From Actinomyces johnsonii (GTDB lineage Bacteria > Actinomycetota > Actinomycetes > Actinomycetales > Actinomycetaceae): a stretch of 64,000 bases of DNA. Shown one piece after another: positions 51,498 to 59,776 of the stretch. A program made the translations under genes and the position numbers. How positions within the stretch are numbered: position 1 is the stretch's first letter; every line of letters starts with the position of its first letter. Where the stretch lies: the NCBI RefSeq assembly GCF_006546835.1, contig NZ_VICB01000022.1, forward strand, positions 1-64,000. Reading direction: 5' to 3'. The notes under the pieces were generated by a model that did no database searches, had not been told where the DNA came from, and saw nothing but the letters and a program-made list of their open reading frames with translations.

Positions 51498-52339
51498 GAC
51501 GCGGCCGCCTCGGCCTGAGCAGACCGAGCGACAGCCAGCGCCCAGCTCCGGGTCCTCTCCCAGTCCTCCTCGGTGAGCACGCTCCCACAAGCAGGCAGAG
51601 TGCAGCGCACCAGGCGATCGGCTCCCGGTACCGAGGGCGGGACGATCACCAGCGACCAGGCGCCGCACGACGGGCAGCGCACATCGGTGACCCTGCGCTC
51701 CGGCTCCTGGACCGGCCAACGAGCCAGAGCCCTACCAGTAGCCGGGGCCAGGTCGGCGATCATGTCCGCGGCCCAGTGCTGGGAGGCGACCCACTCCAGG
51801 TGCGGGGCCAGCCAGGCAACGAGACGACGCGTGTCCTCCGGCTCCCGGGGACCAAGGATCACCGGGTCAGCGCCGCCGTCAGCGACGTCAGCCCAGTCCA
51901 ACGGCCCGGCCACCGGACGCCCTTCCGACCATCGGCACAGCCCCACCGGCAGGCTGCCCGCAGTCGGGTGCTCCACCGCGACCTCCTGGGCCCAGGTACC
52001 CAGGATCGCGTGCAGCTCATCGGCCGCCACCAGCGCATCGGAGTACAAGCACCCAGGCTCCGGCGTCGACCGGCCACCACCAGGCCGGCCGAGCGGGCTC
52101 CTCAGCGAGGGAGTCCCCATGTCGAACAGGTGTTCAACCAGGGATGGCAGGGTACGGACCGAGGACTGAAGGCGCCCCCAGCACCAGGAACACAACACCC
52201 CGAACTCAGCCCGACGGGGCAAGCACCCAGTGCACTCAACCTTCTCCGGCTCCCCGCACTCACCCCTACCCCAGGCCCAGCCGTCACATTCGGCCAGGTG
52301 ATGGCCGCGAATCGAACACCCCGACGCGCACTCACTCAT
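51494..52339 (-). CDS. Phage zinc-ribbon protein
   Basis: 281 residues. N-terminal Cys cluster (CASGCSIRGHHLAECDGWAW, then CTGC and CSWC) and C-terminal zinc ribbon RCPSCGAWSLVIVPPS with RCTLPACG. The middle is helical with Trp/Glu. Proteins of this type are frequent in actinophage genomes and have no established role. Overlaps both neighbours by four bases. Confidence 0.65.
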   Translation of the reverse strand: MSECASGCSIRGHHLAECDGWAWGRGECGEPEKVECTGCLPRRAEFGVLCSWCWGRLQSSVRTLPSLVEHLFDMGTPSLRSPLGRPGGGRSTPEPGCLYSDALVAADELHAILGTWAQEVAVEHPTAGSLPVGLCRWSEGRPVAGPLDWADVADGGADPVILGPREPEDTRRLVAWLAPHLEWVASQHWAADMIADLAPATGRALARWPVQEPERRVTDVRCPSCGAWSLVIVPPSVPGADRLVRCTLPACGSVLTEEDWERTRSWALAVARSAQAEAAAS

Positions 52340-52563
52340 CGCATATCTCCTTGCAGCTTCATCATGAACGCGGCAGCCAACCCCGCCTGAGTAATGACCG
52401 ACCCACTGGACGCGAACAAGAAACCGTTACCAGGGTCGGAAGCATCCGCCGTGTCGATCAGCTGGACAGCCACAAGCCACGCACCACCCAGGGACCCGGG
52501 CATCTCATCAGCCACGTGCGCAGCGATTGCCTCCTCAAGCACTCGCTTCGTCGACGCACTCAT
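52336..52563 (-). CDS. Small phage protein (unknown)
   Basis: 75 residues: MSASTKRVLEEAIAAHVADE, then GSLGGAWLVAVQLIDTADAS and a C-terminal FASSGSVITQAGLAAAFMMK helix. It has no clear signal or catalytic motif. ATGA overlaps on both sides support translation as part of the early operon. Confidence 0.6.
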   Translation of the reverse strand: MSASTKRVLEEAIAAHVADEMPGSLGGAWLVAVQLIDTADASDPGNGFLFASSGSVITQAGLAAAFMMKLQGDMR

Positions 52564-52742
52564 CGGTGGATCACCTCATCTCCGATCACCGTGAGCACCA
52601 GCACCGCCCACGCTCGACGCAGCTCACGATCCGCTTCCTCGAGAGAACCCGACACGGAGAGGTTCTGGTCATCCCGTATCCGCCGCAGATCCCGACGGAA
52701 CCCGGCCCAGCCCTCCTTGAGGACGCTCAGTAATCGGTTCAT
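52560..52742 (-). CDS. Small basic/helical phage protein
   Basis: 60 residues (MNRLLSVLKEGWAGFRRDLR, SLEEADRELRRAWAVLVLTV). Highly charged helix, no recognised motif. Start and stop overlap its neighbours (ATGA at both ends), which is the main evidence for translation. Confidence 0.55.
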   Translation of the reverse strand: MNRLLSVLKEGWAGFRRDLRRIRDDQNLSVSGSLEEADRELRRAWAVLVLTVIGDEVIHR

Positions 52743-54148
52743 CTTCTGGCCCTTCGCCGTCGTCGTGCTCTTCTCCGACCAGTGCCAGGGGGAGCGCCTC
52801 CCAGCCCGTGCCCAGTCCCGGCCAGCCCCCTCCCAGGACCCGTCCCAGGACCTGAGGCCCGTCCCGGCCCGTCCCTACCCGACCCGGCATATCCAGATTC
52901 CGTACCCGGCGGATCTGTCTCGATCTGTCCGGATCTGACCTGATCTGGCAGATCCGGACAGATCGAGGGGACCGACCGCGCCCCGGGGGCCGCGCGTGCG
53001 GCGTCCTGCGGCCCGCCGGCGGGGTCAACCGGCTCCACGTGTGCCTCATCATCACCGCGCGCTGACGGGCTGCCCAACTGGCTGCTGGACGGCCTGCCCC
53101 AGTGGAGCTGGGGCGCTCGACCCGGCCGTGTCCCTACCTGGCTGGCAGGTCGGCTGGGGAACGTGTCTGGCGCGCGGGAGGCCTCGGCCGCTTGGGCGGG
53201 CCTCTCCTCACCGGCGGTGAGGGGCTCAACCCGACCAACGCGGTCCGACTGGCTGTCGGCGCGCCCGGGGAGCCGGTGATGAGCTGCCTGGTCCGGCTGG
53301 CTGCCGGGCAGGCTGGATGCGGAGACGGGTCCAGGCCGGGGCGACTGGCTGCCAGCCCCGACTCCGTCGACGGTCTGCGAGGACGTCCGCACGTCGCTAC
53401 CCGCACGCAGAGGCTTGGTCCCCTCCGCGGCGAGCTCAGGCGGGCGCATGTCGTGAAGCGCCAAGACGTCGGCATGGCTGTTGAGCCACTCCCGGGTCCG
53501 AGGCGAGTAATACGGGCGGTCCGGAGGAGTCAGCAGCGGTCGGACACGGTCGGCCGCCGCCATTCCCTCCGATGAGGGCAGTCCCTTGGAGGCGTTGCCC
53601 CGGATCGAGTTGCACGAACGGCAGGCCACGACCTCGCTGTGCCACGTGCCCGACTGGCCAGGCAGGCGATGGTCGTAGGTACCACCCTTGCCGCCCTTGC
53701 GATCGGCCCAGTTGACGACCTTCCCGCAGTAGCGGCACGCGTCTCCATCGCGCCAGCGCACCGGCACGATGATCGACACATCCCCGTTGTTCGCCTTACG
53801 GTCGCGCTCCCACGCGACCTCCTCGGCGGTCTTAATATGGATGAAGTCCGGGTCCGCCACGAGACGGAAGAACCTCCTGCCAGTCCCTGGCTCAACGTCC
53901 TGGACTCCGTAGCCGGCGAAGGCCGCCAGCTCGAGCAGGTGATCGGCCTGTGACTTCGAGCCGGCCATCTGCACCGCCGACGAGTACCAGAACACGTAGT
54001 CCGTCAGGTACTGCGCGCTCATCGCCGCCAGACGCAGCATGAACCCGAACACCTCGTTGACCGACCTGTCGTCGGCATCCGGGTGCTCCGCGACTGCCAG
54101 CACGATCGGGTGCGTGGCCGCAGTATCAGTCAAACGTGCCCAAGGCAT
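52739..54148 (-). CDS. Replication initiator-like protein with HNH motif
   Basis: 469 residues. N-terminal part MPWARLTDTAATHPIVLAVA, NEVFGFMLRLAAMSAQYLTD and SKSQADHLLELAAFAGYGVQ looks like the winged-helix start of phage replication organisers. An HNH/zinc motif follows: ACRYCGKVVNWADRKGG, TYDHRLPG and VVACRSCNSIRGNASKG. The C-terminal half is long, Ser/Pro/Arg-rich and disordered, ending in a poly-basic tail (RRRARRRRRARR). It probably recognises phage DNA at replication; a nicking role for the HNH part is possible. The origin is not visible. Confidence 0.7.
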   Translation of the reverse strand: MPWARLTDTAATHPIVLAVAEHPDADDRSVNEVFGFMLRLAAMSAQYLTDYVFWYSSAVQMAGSKSQADHLLELAAFAGYGVQDVEPGTGRRFFRLVADPDFIHIKTAEEVAWERDRKANNGDVSIIVPVRWRDGDACRYCGKVVNWADRKGGKGGTYDHRLPGQSGTWHSEVVACRSCNSIRGNASKGLPSSEGMAAADRVRPLLTPPDRPYYSPRTREWLNSHADVLALHDMRPPELAAEGTKPLRAGSDVRTSSQTVDGVGAGSQSPRPGPVSASSLPGSQPDQAAHHRLPGRADSQSDRVGRVEPLTAGEERPAQAAEASRAPDTFPSRPASQVGTRPGRAPQLHWGRPSSSQLGSPSARGDDEAHVEPVDPAGGPQDAARAAPGARSVPSICPDLPDQVRSGQIETDPPGTESGYAGSGRDGPGRASGPGTGPGRGLAGTGHGLGGAPPGTGRRRARRRRRARR

Positions 54149-54243
54149 GGAACGGGGCTCTCTCTACTCACAAAACAACAGGACATCTACAGCACCAGGC
54201 GGATCCCGGCCGCGAGCGTGATGGCGTCTCATGGGAACTCCAC

Positions 54244-54783
54244 TCAGAACGGAGGCTCGTCTCGGAAGGCTGCTTGCCCGCCCGTGGCCCACGGGTCGTT
54301 CGGGGCGCCGCCTTGGGGTGCCTGCCAGGTTTCGGTCGCTGGCGGTTGGGCTGGGGCCTGCTGCTGGGGCTGGCCGATGCCGGAGCCGAAGGCCATGGGA
54401 CCGGCCTGGCCGCCGCCGCGCGGCTGGCGGGTGACCTGGGCCTTGGCGTAGCGCAGAGAGGGGCCGATCTCATCGACCTGCATCTCCACCACCGTGCGGT
54501 TCTCTCCCTCACGGGTGGTGTAGGAGCGCTGGACCAGTCGGCCCTGGACGATGACGCGCGTGCCCTTGGTCAGCGACTCGGCCACGTTCTCCGCGGCGTC
54601 GCGCCAGATCGAGCAGCGCATGAACAGGGTCTGGCCGTCCTTCCACTCGCCGGCCTGGCGGTCGAAGGTGCGCGGCGTGGAGGCGACCGTGAAGGAGGCC
54701 ACCGCCGCCCCGGAGGGCGTGAAGCGCATCTCGGGATCCGCGGTGAGGTTCCCGACCAGAGTCAGCACGGTCTCACCGGCCAT
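54244..54783 (-). CDS. ssb: Phage single-stranded DNA-binding protein
   Basis: 179 residues from the ATG at 54783. OB fold: [59 protein letters not shown] and [21 protein letters not shown]-terminus is Gln/Pro/Gly-rich and ends RDEPPF, close to the D-x-x-P-F tip that recruits partner proteins. It should coat ssDNA in phage replication. It is distinct from the chromosomal SSB at 21093. Confidence 0.93.
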   Translation of the reverse strand: MAGETVLTLVGNLTADPEMRFTPSGAAVASFTVASTPRTFDRQAGEWKDGQTLFMRCSIWRDAAENVAESLTKGTRVIVQGRLVQRSYTTREGENRTVVEMQVDEIGPSLRYAKAQVTRQPRGGGQAGPMAFGSGIGQPQQQAPAQPPATETWQAPQGGAPNDPWATGGQAAFRDEPPF

Positions 54784-54863
54784 CAGCTGCGCCCCTTCAT
54801 GTGGTGGTGGGCGAGGCGGCGACCCAGGACGACCACGGCTGCGACGATGACGGCGACGCTCAT
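54783..54863 (-). CDS. 26-residue membrane peptide
   Basis: A very small gene within the early operon. [20 protein letters not shown] is a single hydrophobic helix followed by a basic tail (HHHMKGRS). Its ATG at 54863 overlaps the stop of the upstream gene (ATGA) and its TGA shares a base with the ATG of ssb (TGATG), so both ends fit translational coupling. Without this gene a gap would interrupt an otherwise seamless operon. Role unknown; membrane insertion is likely. Confidence 0.55.
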   Translation of the reverse strand: MSVAVIVAAVVVLGRRLAHHHMKGRS

Positions 54864-55273
54864 GCCTTCTCGTCCTTCTCTGTCTCCTCCTCGCCCTCCG
54901 CCTTGCTGTCCTTGTCCTCAGCGCCGGCGGCGTGGAGAAACTCCCAGACGGCGGCCGCCAGTGCTCGCTCCGGTGCCGGACTTTTGGCCGTGATCTTGCG
55001 GTGCGCGTCGCGGAGGTACTCGATGTCGGCCCCCGGGACGCAGACCACGTCCTCAACGAGCCGGCACACGGTCGTCGACAGCGGAACCTCGGCGATTAGG
55101 TCCTTCCTGGAGTAGAGGCGGATCCGGGTGGACTTGCCCATCATGAGGAGGTTGTTCGCGGCGGCATCGACCTCCGCAATACGGTTGATTTTCTCGGGAA
55201 CTCCTCCGGCGAGGACGGTGTCACCGGGGCGGACCTCGGTAGCGCTGATGGTCTCGATGGTGAAGGTGGACAT
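54860..55273 (-). CDS. Phage early protein (hypothetical)
   Basis: 137 residues, ATG with AAGGAG upstream. Begins [20 protein letters not shown] and has a beta pattern ([20 protein letters not shown]), then [20 protein letters not shown] and an acidic tail ([14 protein letters not shown]). The R-x-G-D-T-V start is shared with the protein at 55642 (IRVGDTVRTLDHRTG), suggesting two related small beta-barrel domains. No enzyme motif. Confidence 0.6.
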   Translation of the reverse strand: MSTFTIETISATEVRPGDTVLAGGVPEKINRIAEVDAAANNLLMMGKSTRIRLYSRKDLIAEVPLSTTVCRLVEDVVCVPGADIEYLRDAHRKITAKSPAPERALAAAVWEFLHAAGAEDKDSKAEGEEETEKDEKA

Positions 55274-55291
55274 GAAGGTCTCCTTGTCTGG

Positions 55292-55681
55292 TCAGTCGGA
55301 GCACCGGCACTCGCCGGTGAGGGGGTTGATGGGGTGTCCGCAGGAGAAGCAGAGGTTCTCCGTCGGGGGCCGGTAGTCGAAACGGTGGCGCGGTCGACGC
55401 CGAGGAACCGCGTTGGGTGTCGGAGCGGCTTTGGTGGGGGAGAGGGGCTGCTCGACGGCGACGGCAGCCTCCCCCTCGCCAGTAGATCTGCCTTCGTCCT
55501 TCGTTGGGGTGGCGCAGCTCTTGCACTCACCGGCGCGTCCGTAGGGAATGGTCGAGGCCGGCCATCCGTTGGTGATGCCCTCGACGGGGCGCATGACGGC
55601 GCCGCAGGAGCGGCAGTGGACCGGTCCTGAGGAGAAATCGATCAGGACCCGTTGGGCGCGGTGGGCTGTACTGGTGACCAT
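55292..55681 (-). CDS. Phage zinc-binding early protein
   Basis: 129 residues, ATG with AAAGGAGGG upstream. Two Cys clusters: VHCRSCGAVMRPVEG with ECKSCATPTKD, and LCFSCGHPINPLTGECRCSD at the end, each able to bind zinc. The middle is Ala/Pro-rich and disordered. It overlaps the 3' end of the neighbouring gene by 40 bases in another frame. Function unknown. Confidence 0.6.
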   Translation of the reverse strand: MVTSTAHRAQRVLIDFSSGPVHCRSCGAVMRPVEGITNGWPASTIPYGRAGECKSCATPTKDEGRSTGEGEAAVAVEQPLSPTKAAPTPNAVPRRRPRHRFDYRPPTENLCFSCGHPINPLTGECRCSD

Positions 55682-55884
55682 GAAGCCCTCCTTTCAATGT
55701 GTGGGTAGTCGGAGCGGGCCAGCAGGCCCATGGAGTGGCTGACGGCGCGGTCGTGGTCCTTGCAGTGGATGATGTGGTCCACCTGTCCGGCGGCGATCAC
55801 TTCGCCGGTGCGGTGATCCAGGGTCCTGACGGTGTCGCCGACGCGGATCTCGTAGAAGGTCACTGGCGCCCAGGTGGTGCTCAT
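55642..55884 (-). CDS. Small beta-barrel-like phage protein
   Basis: 80 residues: MSTTWAPVTFYEIRVGDTVR, LDHRTGEVIAAGQVDHIIHC and HDRAVSHSMGLLARSD. The R-V-G-D-T-V core recalls the N-terminus of the product at 54860. Overlaps the RusA gene stop by four bases at its start (ATGA at 55881-55884) and the next gene by 40 bases. Unknown role. Confidence 0.6.
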   Translation of the reverse strand: MSTTWAPVTFYEIRVGDTVRTLDHRTGEVIAAGQVDHIIHCKDHDRAVSHSMGLLARSDYPHIERRASWSPVQPTAPNGS

Positions 55885-56285
55885 GTGGTGCCTCCCCGGT
55901 CGTAGAGGGCGAGGTGAAACTCGTACATCGGGCTGCCCATTCGCTTCCCGGCAACCGCTGGGTGGCGGCGTAGGTCCGGGCCGAGCAGGTGCTTGGCGTC
56001 GTCGTCGGGCAGGACGCCAGCGTCGACCAGGCCATCGACGATGGGCTTGACCGTGGCCATGTAGTTGTGCGGGTCCCGCCGACGGCGGTCGGGGAAGGCA
56101 ATCTCGACGACGAGGCGGGCGCGCTCAAGGTGCGGTGTGCGAGAGAACCGTGCGGTCTGCTCGGCGAGCTGACGGATGGTTCTGCGCTTGGAGGCGGCCT
56201 TCGACCAGTGGTTCCGGTCGTTGAGGTTCAGCACGTCGCTGGCGGCCAGGCGGATCACCGCCTTCCAGACAGGTGCCGGGCTCAT
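55881..56285 (-). CDS. rusA: RusA-family Holliday junction resolvase
   Basis: 134 residues from the ATG at 56285 (4-base overlap with the upstream stop). VIRLAASDVLNLNDRNHWSK, then RLVVEIAFPDRRRRDPHN and YMATVKPIVDGLVDAGVLPD with DDDAKHL: the R-R-D-x-D/P-N-Y/L and DAGVLPDDDAKHV motifs of RusA, including the acidic residues that cut junctions. It should resolve recombination intermediates before packaging. Confidence 0.88.
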   Translation of the reverse strand: MSPAPVWKAVIRLAASDVLNLNDRNHWSKAASKRRTIRQLAEQTARFSRTPHLERARLVVEIAFPDRRRRDPHNYMATVKPIVDGLVDAGVLPDDDAKHLLGPDLRRHPAVAGKRMGSPMYEFHLALYDRGGTT

Positions 56286-56572
56286 AAGGACACCTCCTGC
56301 TGCTCCTGACTCGTGGAGGCCGGCTTGAGTGAGCTGAAACCGAGCCGGATGCCGTTGTCGCGCAGCCACTGCCCCATGGAGTCACCGCCCCGGACATATC
56401 CCCGGAACGCGTCAGTTAGGAACCCGAGGAAGGTGAATGCCTGGGCGACCTCGCAGGCCTTGGTGTCCACGACGTCGGAGCAGGAGGAGGCGTCAATGGG
56501 GTGTGCGGGAGCGATCAGGGTGGCTTCGATCCCGTCCTGGTGATCGAGCTCGACACGGATAGTGATCCTCAT
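56282..56572 (-). CDS. Phage early protein, paralogue of the 56569 N-terminus
   Basis: 96 residues. MRITIRVELDHQDGIEATLI, APAHPIDASSCSDVVDTKAC and AFTFLGFLTDAFRGYVRGGD resemble the first 70 residues of the next protein (MRVHLSIDADLSEGMEMTAT, APAPDVDATSRDDVVAGQ). The shared pattern is a beta strand pair, A-P...D-A-(S/T)-S and DVV. A tandem duplication of an early gene is likely. No catalytic motif. Confidence 0.6.
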   Translation of the reverse strand: MRITIRVELDHQDGIEATLIAPAHPIDASSCSDVVDTKACEVAQAFTFLGFLTDAFRGYVRGGDSMGQWLRDNGIRLGFSSLKPASTSQEQQEVSL

Positions 56573-57204
56573 GCCGCGTCACCCCCGAACGGGCCCTCGT
56601 CATCGGTGAGGTAGCGGGTGATGAGGTCTGGGCGATGGCCCTGCCAGGAGGTGATGATCCGCCTTGAGCTCGGCGCCCGCAGGACAACCGCCGGCGTGGT
56701 GGTGATGCCCCGGGAGTGCAGCAGGCTCTGGTGGCTCTCGGCGGACATCTCGGTGAATGCGATGCCCTCCTCGCCCAGGAGGCGGGCAGTTGCCCGGCAC
56801 GCCTCGTGACCCTGGGTGGTGTAGACCTCGACCAGAACCAGCCCGTTAGCTGGGGAAGCGTGGCTGTCCACGAGGTCCAGGGCGGTCAGGTCGCCGTCCT
56901 GCTGCCGGTCATACCAGATCGGTGCGTCGGTGATGCCGGCGGCGCCGGCCATCGGCGTGTGCAGGGTGCGGGCGGTGAACTGGACTCCCTGGCCGGCAAG
57001 CTCGTCGATACCGTCACGGTTCAGGTTGTCACCGTCGAGGTAGCTGGTGATGATCTTCAGGATCTGGGAGACCACGCGGACCTCGCGACGCTGGCCGGCG
57101 ACGACGTCGTCCCGGCTGGTCGCGTCAACATCAGGAGCCGGCGCAGTCGCGGTCATCTCCATACCCTCGGACAGGTCAGCGTCAATGCTCAGGTGGACCC
57201 TCAT
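56569..57204 (-). CDS. Early protein with glutaredoxin/NrdH-like C-terminus
   Basis: 211 residues. Residues 1-75 are paralogous to the protein at 56282. Residues about 120-200 read VLVEVYTTQGHEACRATARL, LGEEGIAFTEMSAESHQSLL and RGITTTPAVVLRAPSS, the fold pattern of NrdH/glutaredoxin (beta-CxxC-helix, then T-x-P-x-V cis-Pro). The active site reads HEAC, so the first Cys of CxxC is missing and ordinary disulphide exchange would be altered. It ends GPFGGDAA, the same tail as the product of 57201. Confidence 0.65.
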   Translation of the reverse strand: MRVHLSIDADLSEGMEMTATAPAPDVDATSRDDVVAGQRREVRVVSQILKIITSYLDGDNLNRDGIDELAGQGVQFTARTLHTPMAGAAGITDAPIWYDRQQDGDLTALDLVDSHASPANGLVLVEVYTTQGHEACRATARLLGEEGIAFTEMSAESHQSLLHSRGITTTPAVVLRAPSSRRIITSWQGHRPDLITRYLTDDEGPFGGDAA

Positions 57205-58133
57205 GCCGCGTCACCTCCGAACGGGCCCTCAGCGCCCTCGGCGTCCTCGGTGTTCCCAGAGGTCTCAGAGGTCTCAGAGGTCTCGGTGGCGTTGGTTTGG
57301 GTGCGGATCCAGTGCTGGATCTCGGTGACCAGGGCATGCTCGGCCTCGCGGGCTGGTTCTCCGCCGGGTGGGGTGCCGTCTATGAGGAGGTCCATGAGGG
57401 CCTCGATGGCGGGGCCGTTGTAGGCAGGCACGCCCAGGGAGGCCTCGGTGGTGCCGTAGGCGTCGCCGGTGGCCAGGATGGTCAGGCCCATCAGGGACTC
57501 CAGCGCCCCGGAGGCCACCAGCAGGTGGCCGGTGGCGGTGGCCACCAGGGGCAGGCCGCCCAGGGCGGTGGCCGTGGCCTTCCAGGCGGCGAGCTGGTCC
57601 TCGGGGATCAGGAAGGAGGCCTCCTGGGCGATCGGCTCGGCGCACACGCGAAGCACAGTGGCGGCACCGTCGACGCGATCCAGGCCGTTCTCGTCGAAGT
57701 ACTCGCCCTGGGCGTGGATACGGATGGTGCGGCCCTCGAGGAGCCCGTCGACGTCGGTGGCCTGCAGGGTCTGGACGGTGATGTCCAGGCGCAGGCGCTC
57801 GGTGCCGGTGGACTTGAACACCTGGGTGATGACCTTCAGCGCTGGGGCGGTGAAGTCCAGGCCCTCGGTCGTGTCCGTCTCGGCGTCCAGCTCGGTGGGG
57901 TCGTCGACCTCCAGCAGCGGGACCAGCGCGACCGCCGCCCTCTGCCGGTTGGTCGCGACCAGCGCCAGGCGCATGTGCTCGGCGTCGGCGACCACGCGGA
58001 CGCGCTCCACCCCGCCTCCGTCCTTCTCCTTGCCCACGTGCGGGGTAACCGCCTTGATCGCTGCGGTCAGGTCCTCTGCTCGGCACACGGCCGATACCGT
58101 GGCCCTCAGCCCCTGTGCCGTTGTTGGTGTCAT
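57201..58133 (-). CDS. Possible DNA sliding clamp-like protein
   Basis: 310 residues. AVCRAEDLTAAIKAVTPHVG, VRVVADAEHMRLALVATNRQ and AAVALVPLLE recall the first domain of beta clamps (F-x-x-A/L-x-x-V-x-P-h, L-x-A-T-D/N-x-x-x-A/V), and LDFTAPALKVITQVFKSTGT and LSLVATATGHLLVASGALES-type segments continue a repeated alpha/beta pattern. The length is shorter than DnaN and similarity is partial, so the call is tentative. The Thr/Glu-rich tail (TETSETSETSGNTEDAEG) ends EGPFGGDAA. Confidence 0.45.
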   Translation of the reverse strand: MTPTTAQGLRATVSAVCRAEDLTAAIKAVTPHVGKEKDGGGVERVRVVADAEHMRLALVATNRQRAAVALVPLLEVDDPTELDAETDTTEGLDFTAPALKVITQVFKSTGTERLRLDITVQTLQATDVDGLLEGRTIRIHAQGEYFDENGLDRVDGAATVLRVCAEPIAQEASFLIPEDQLAAWKATATALGGLPLVATATGHLLVASGALESLMGLTILATGDAYGTTEASLGVPAYNGPAIEALMDLLIDGTPPGGEPAREAEHALVTEIQHWIRTQTNATETSETSETSGNTEDAEGAEGPFGGDAA

Positions 58134-59776
58134 GACTGGCCCTCCTCGGCCTGGTCCGTCCTGGTGGTCTTGGTGGTGGGTTTGGTGCCGGGGACCTGGT
58201 GCAGGTCGCTGTCGTCGGTGGAGTCCTCGACGTCCTGGCAGTAGCCGACCTCGACGTCGGAGAGGGTGTAGCCAAGCTGTTCGAGGAAGCGCAGGTGCAG
58301 GCGGGTCATCATGGCGGACACGCCCCTGGTGTCGGTCCAGGTGTCCTTCTCGATGGAGCCCTCCATCGCTGCCAGCGCGAAGGTCAGCAGGGCCACCTCA
58401 GCGGCAGGCGCCGTCGGCAGCACCGCCCTCAGCGAGGGCAGGTCGCAGGCCAGCCGCTCCCTGCCCTTCTCCAGGGCGGTGGACGACACCCTCATGTGGG
58501 TCCAGCGCAGCACCGGGAAGAGGTACAGCGGCAGCCTGGAGCGCCAGGCCACCGCCGGGAGGCGAGTGCCCGAGGTCAGCAGCCGGTCCTGGATCCACTG
58601 GCGGCGCACGCCGTTAGCAGCGTCCATGGCCTTGTTGCGGCGGATCTTCTCCGCCCTGGCCTTGCGCTGTTCCTCCTCCATGGGCCCTGAGGCCGCCCCG
58701 GAGGCGTTGCGGGCCCACCGGTTGCGGTGCTCGTGGGCCCTCCAGTCATCGCACCAGAAGTCGATGGAGACTCCCACGACTCTGCGGGTACTGCTGTTCC
58801 AATCGAGCTTGGGGTGAACAACGGCGACGTGGCCGGGGCAGGAGGCGTGAGTCTGCGCGGTGAACACCTCGCCGCGCTCGTCGACCATCTCTTCCAGGAG
58901 CTTGCCACGCCCGAGCAGGGGACGCTCTTCAGCCCAGGCGAGCACACGCAGGCCCTGAGCCTCGAGCTCGGCGCGCTTGCCAGCCAGGAGCAGCTCCTCC
59001 TCGGCCTCAGCACGAGCCCGGGCAACGATGTGCTCGACCTGCTCGGGCCGCTCGATCGCATCGGCGACGGCCTTGGCCACCACCGGTGAGTCCTCCACGG
59101 CGTCGGCAGCGAGCTCAGCCAGGTGACCGAGCCCCACCAGGTCGATCTGCGGGCGCTCGACGGCGGCCTGGCGCACGGCCTCCGGGGCGCTTGCCACGGC
59201 CCTGGCGGCCGCGACCTCCTCACCTCGGATACCCCGCCTGCACAGGTCCTGGGCAGGCACGCCCAGGAGCACGAGCTGCTGGATCGCGTCGGCCCGCTCC
59301 GCGCTGTTGCAGTGCTCGGCCTCGTCATTAACCATCAGCTGGCTGGCGATCCGCTCGGCCTCGTCATCGACCCGCACCACCCGCACCGGCACACTCTCCA
59401 GGTGCAGGGCCAGGGCCGCGTCCAGGCGGCGGTGGCCGTCCAGGACGACCAGGCCCGTCAAGGTCACGTAGACGTCGATGTCCTTGACCACGCCGTGAGC
59501 GCGCACCGTCTCCAGGAAGCCCTTGCCCGCCCGCAGGTCACGGCGCACGTTCTCCCCGGTCTGCAGGTACTCGGGGTTGACCAGGTAGCGGGCCCCCTCC
59601 ACAACATGGTCCAGAGGGTCGGTGGCCTCCTGGCGAGACAGGACCCGGGGCCCCTGCTCCACCACGGCCGGCAAGGCGGGCATCGGTGGGGTCAGGCTCA
59701 CGTCTCGGCAGGTCTGCGCCAGGCCGGCTTGCTCGTCGTCGACGCCGAGCACCGGCCGCTCCTCTGTCGTAGTCAT
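58130..59776 (-). CDS. ParB-like nuclease/partition-domain protein
   Basis: 548 residues from the ATG at 59776 (4-base overlap upstream). ParB N-terminal domain: VEGARYLVNPEYLQTGENVR, YVTLTGLVVLDGHRRLDAAL (the G-x-R-R box as DGHRRL), then VPVRVVRVDDEAERIASQLM and NDEAEHCNSAERADAIQQLV with LLGVPAQDLCRRG (the HTH). The rest is helical, with a Cys/Trp-rich middle (VVGVSIDFWCDDWRAHEHRN). A ParB-like protein in a prophage that integrates suggests a regulatory or replication role instead of partition; CTP binding of the GHRR pocket is a general family property. Confidence 0.8.
   Translation of the reverse strand: MTTTEERPVLGVDDEQAGLAQTCRDVSLTPPMPALPAVVEQGPRVLSRQEATDPLDHVVEGARYLVNPEYLQTGENVRRDLRAGKGFLETVRAHGVVKDIDVYVTLTGLVVLDGHRRLDAALALHLESVPVRVVRVDDEAERIASQLMVNDEAEHCNSAERADAIQQLVLLGVPAQDLCRRGIRGEEVAAARAVASAPEAVRQAAVERPQIDLVGLGHLAELAADAVEDSPVVAKAVADAIERPEQVEHIVARARAEAEEELLLAGKRAELEAQGLRVLAWAEERPLLGRGKLLEEMVDERGEVFTAQTHASCPGHVAVVHPKLDWNSSTRRVVGVSIDFWCDDWRAHEHRNRWARNASGAASGPMEEEQRKARAEKIRRNKAMDAANGVRRQWIQDRLLTSGTRLPAVAWRSRLPLYLFPVLRWTHMRVSSTALEKGRERLACDLPSLRAVLPTAPAAEVALLTFALAAMEGSIEKDTWTDTRGVSAMMTRLHLRFLEQLGYTLSDVEVGYCQDVEDSTDDSDLHQVPGTKPTTKTTRTDQAEEGQS

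Noticed and set aside
57297-58617. Two long plus-strand frames opposite the clamp-like and ParB-like genes
   Set aside because: They lie antisense to coupled early genes and contain low-complexity Gly/Val/Gln or Ser/Arg runs only.
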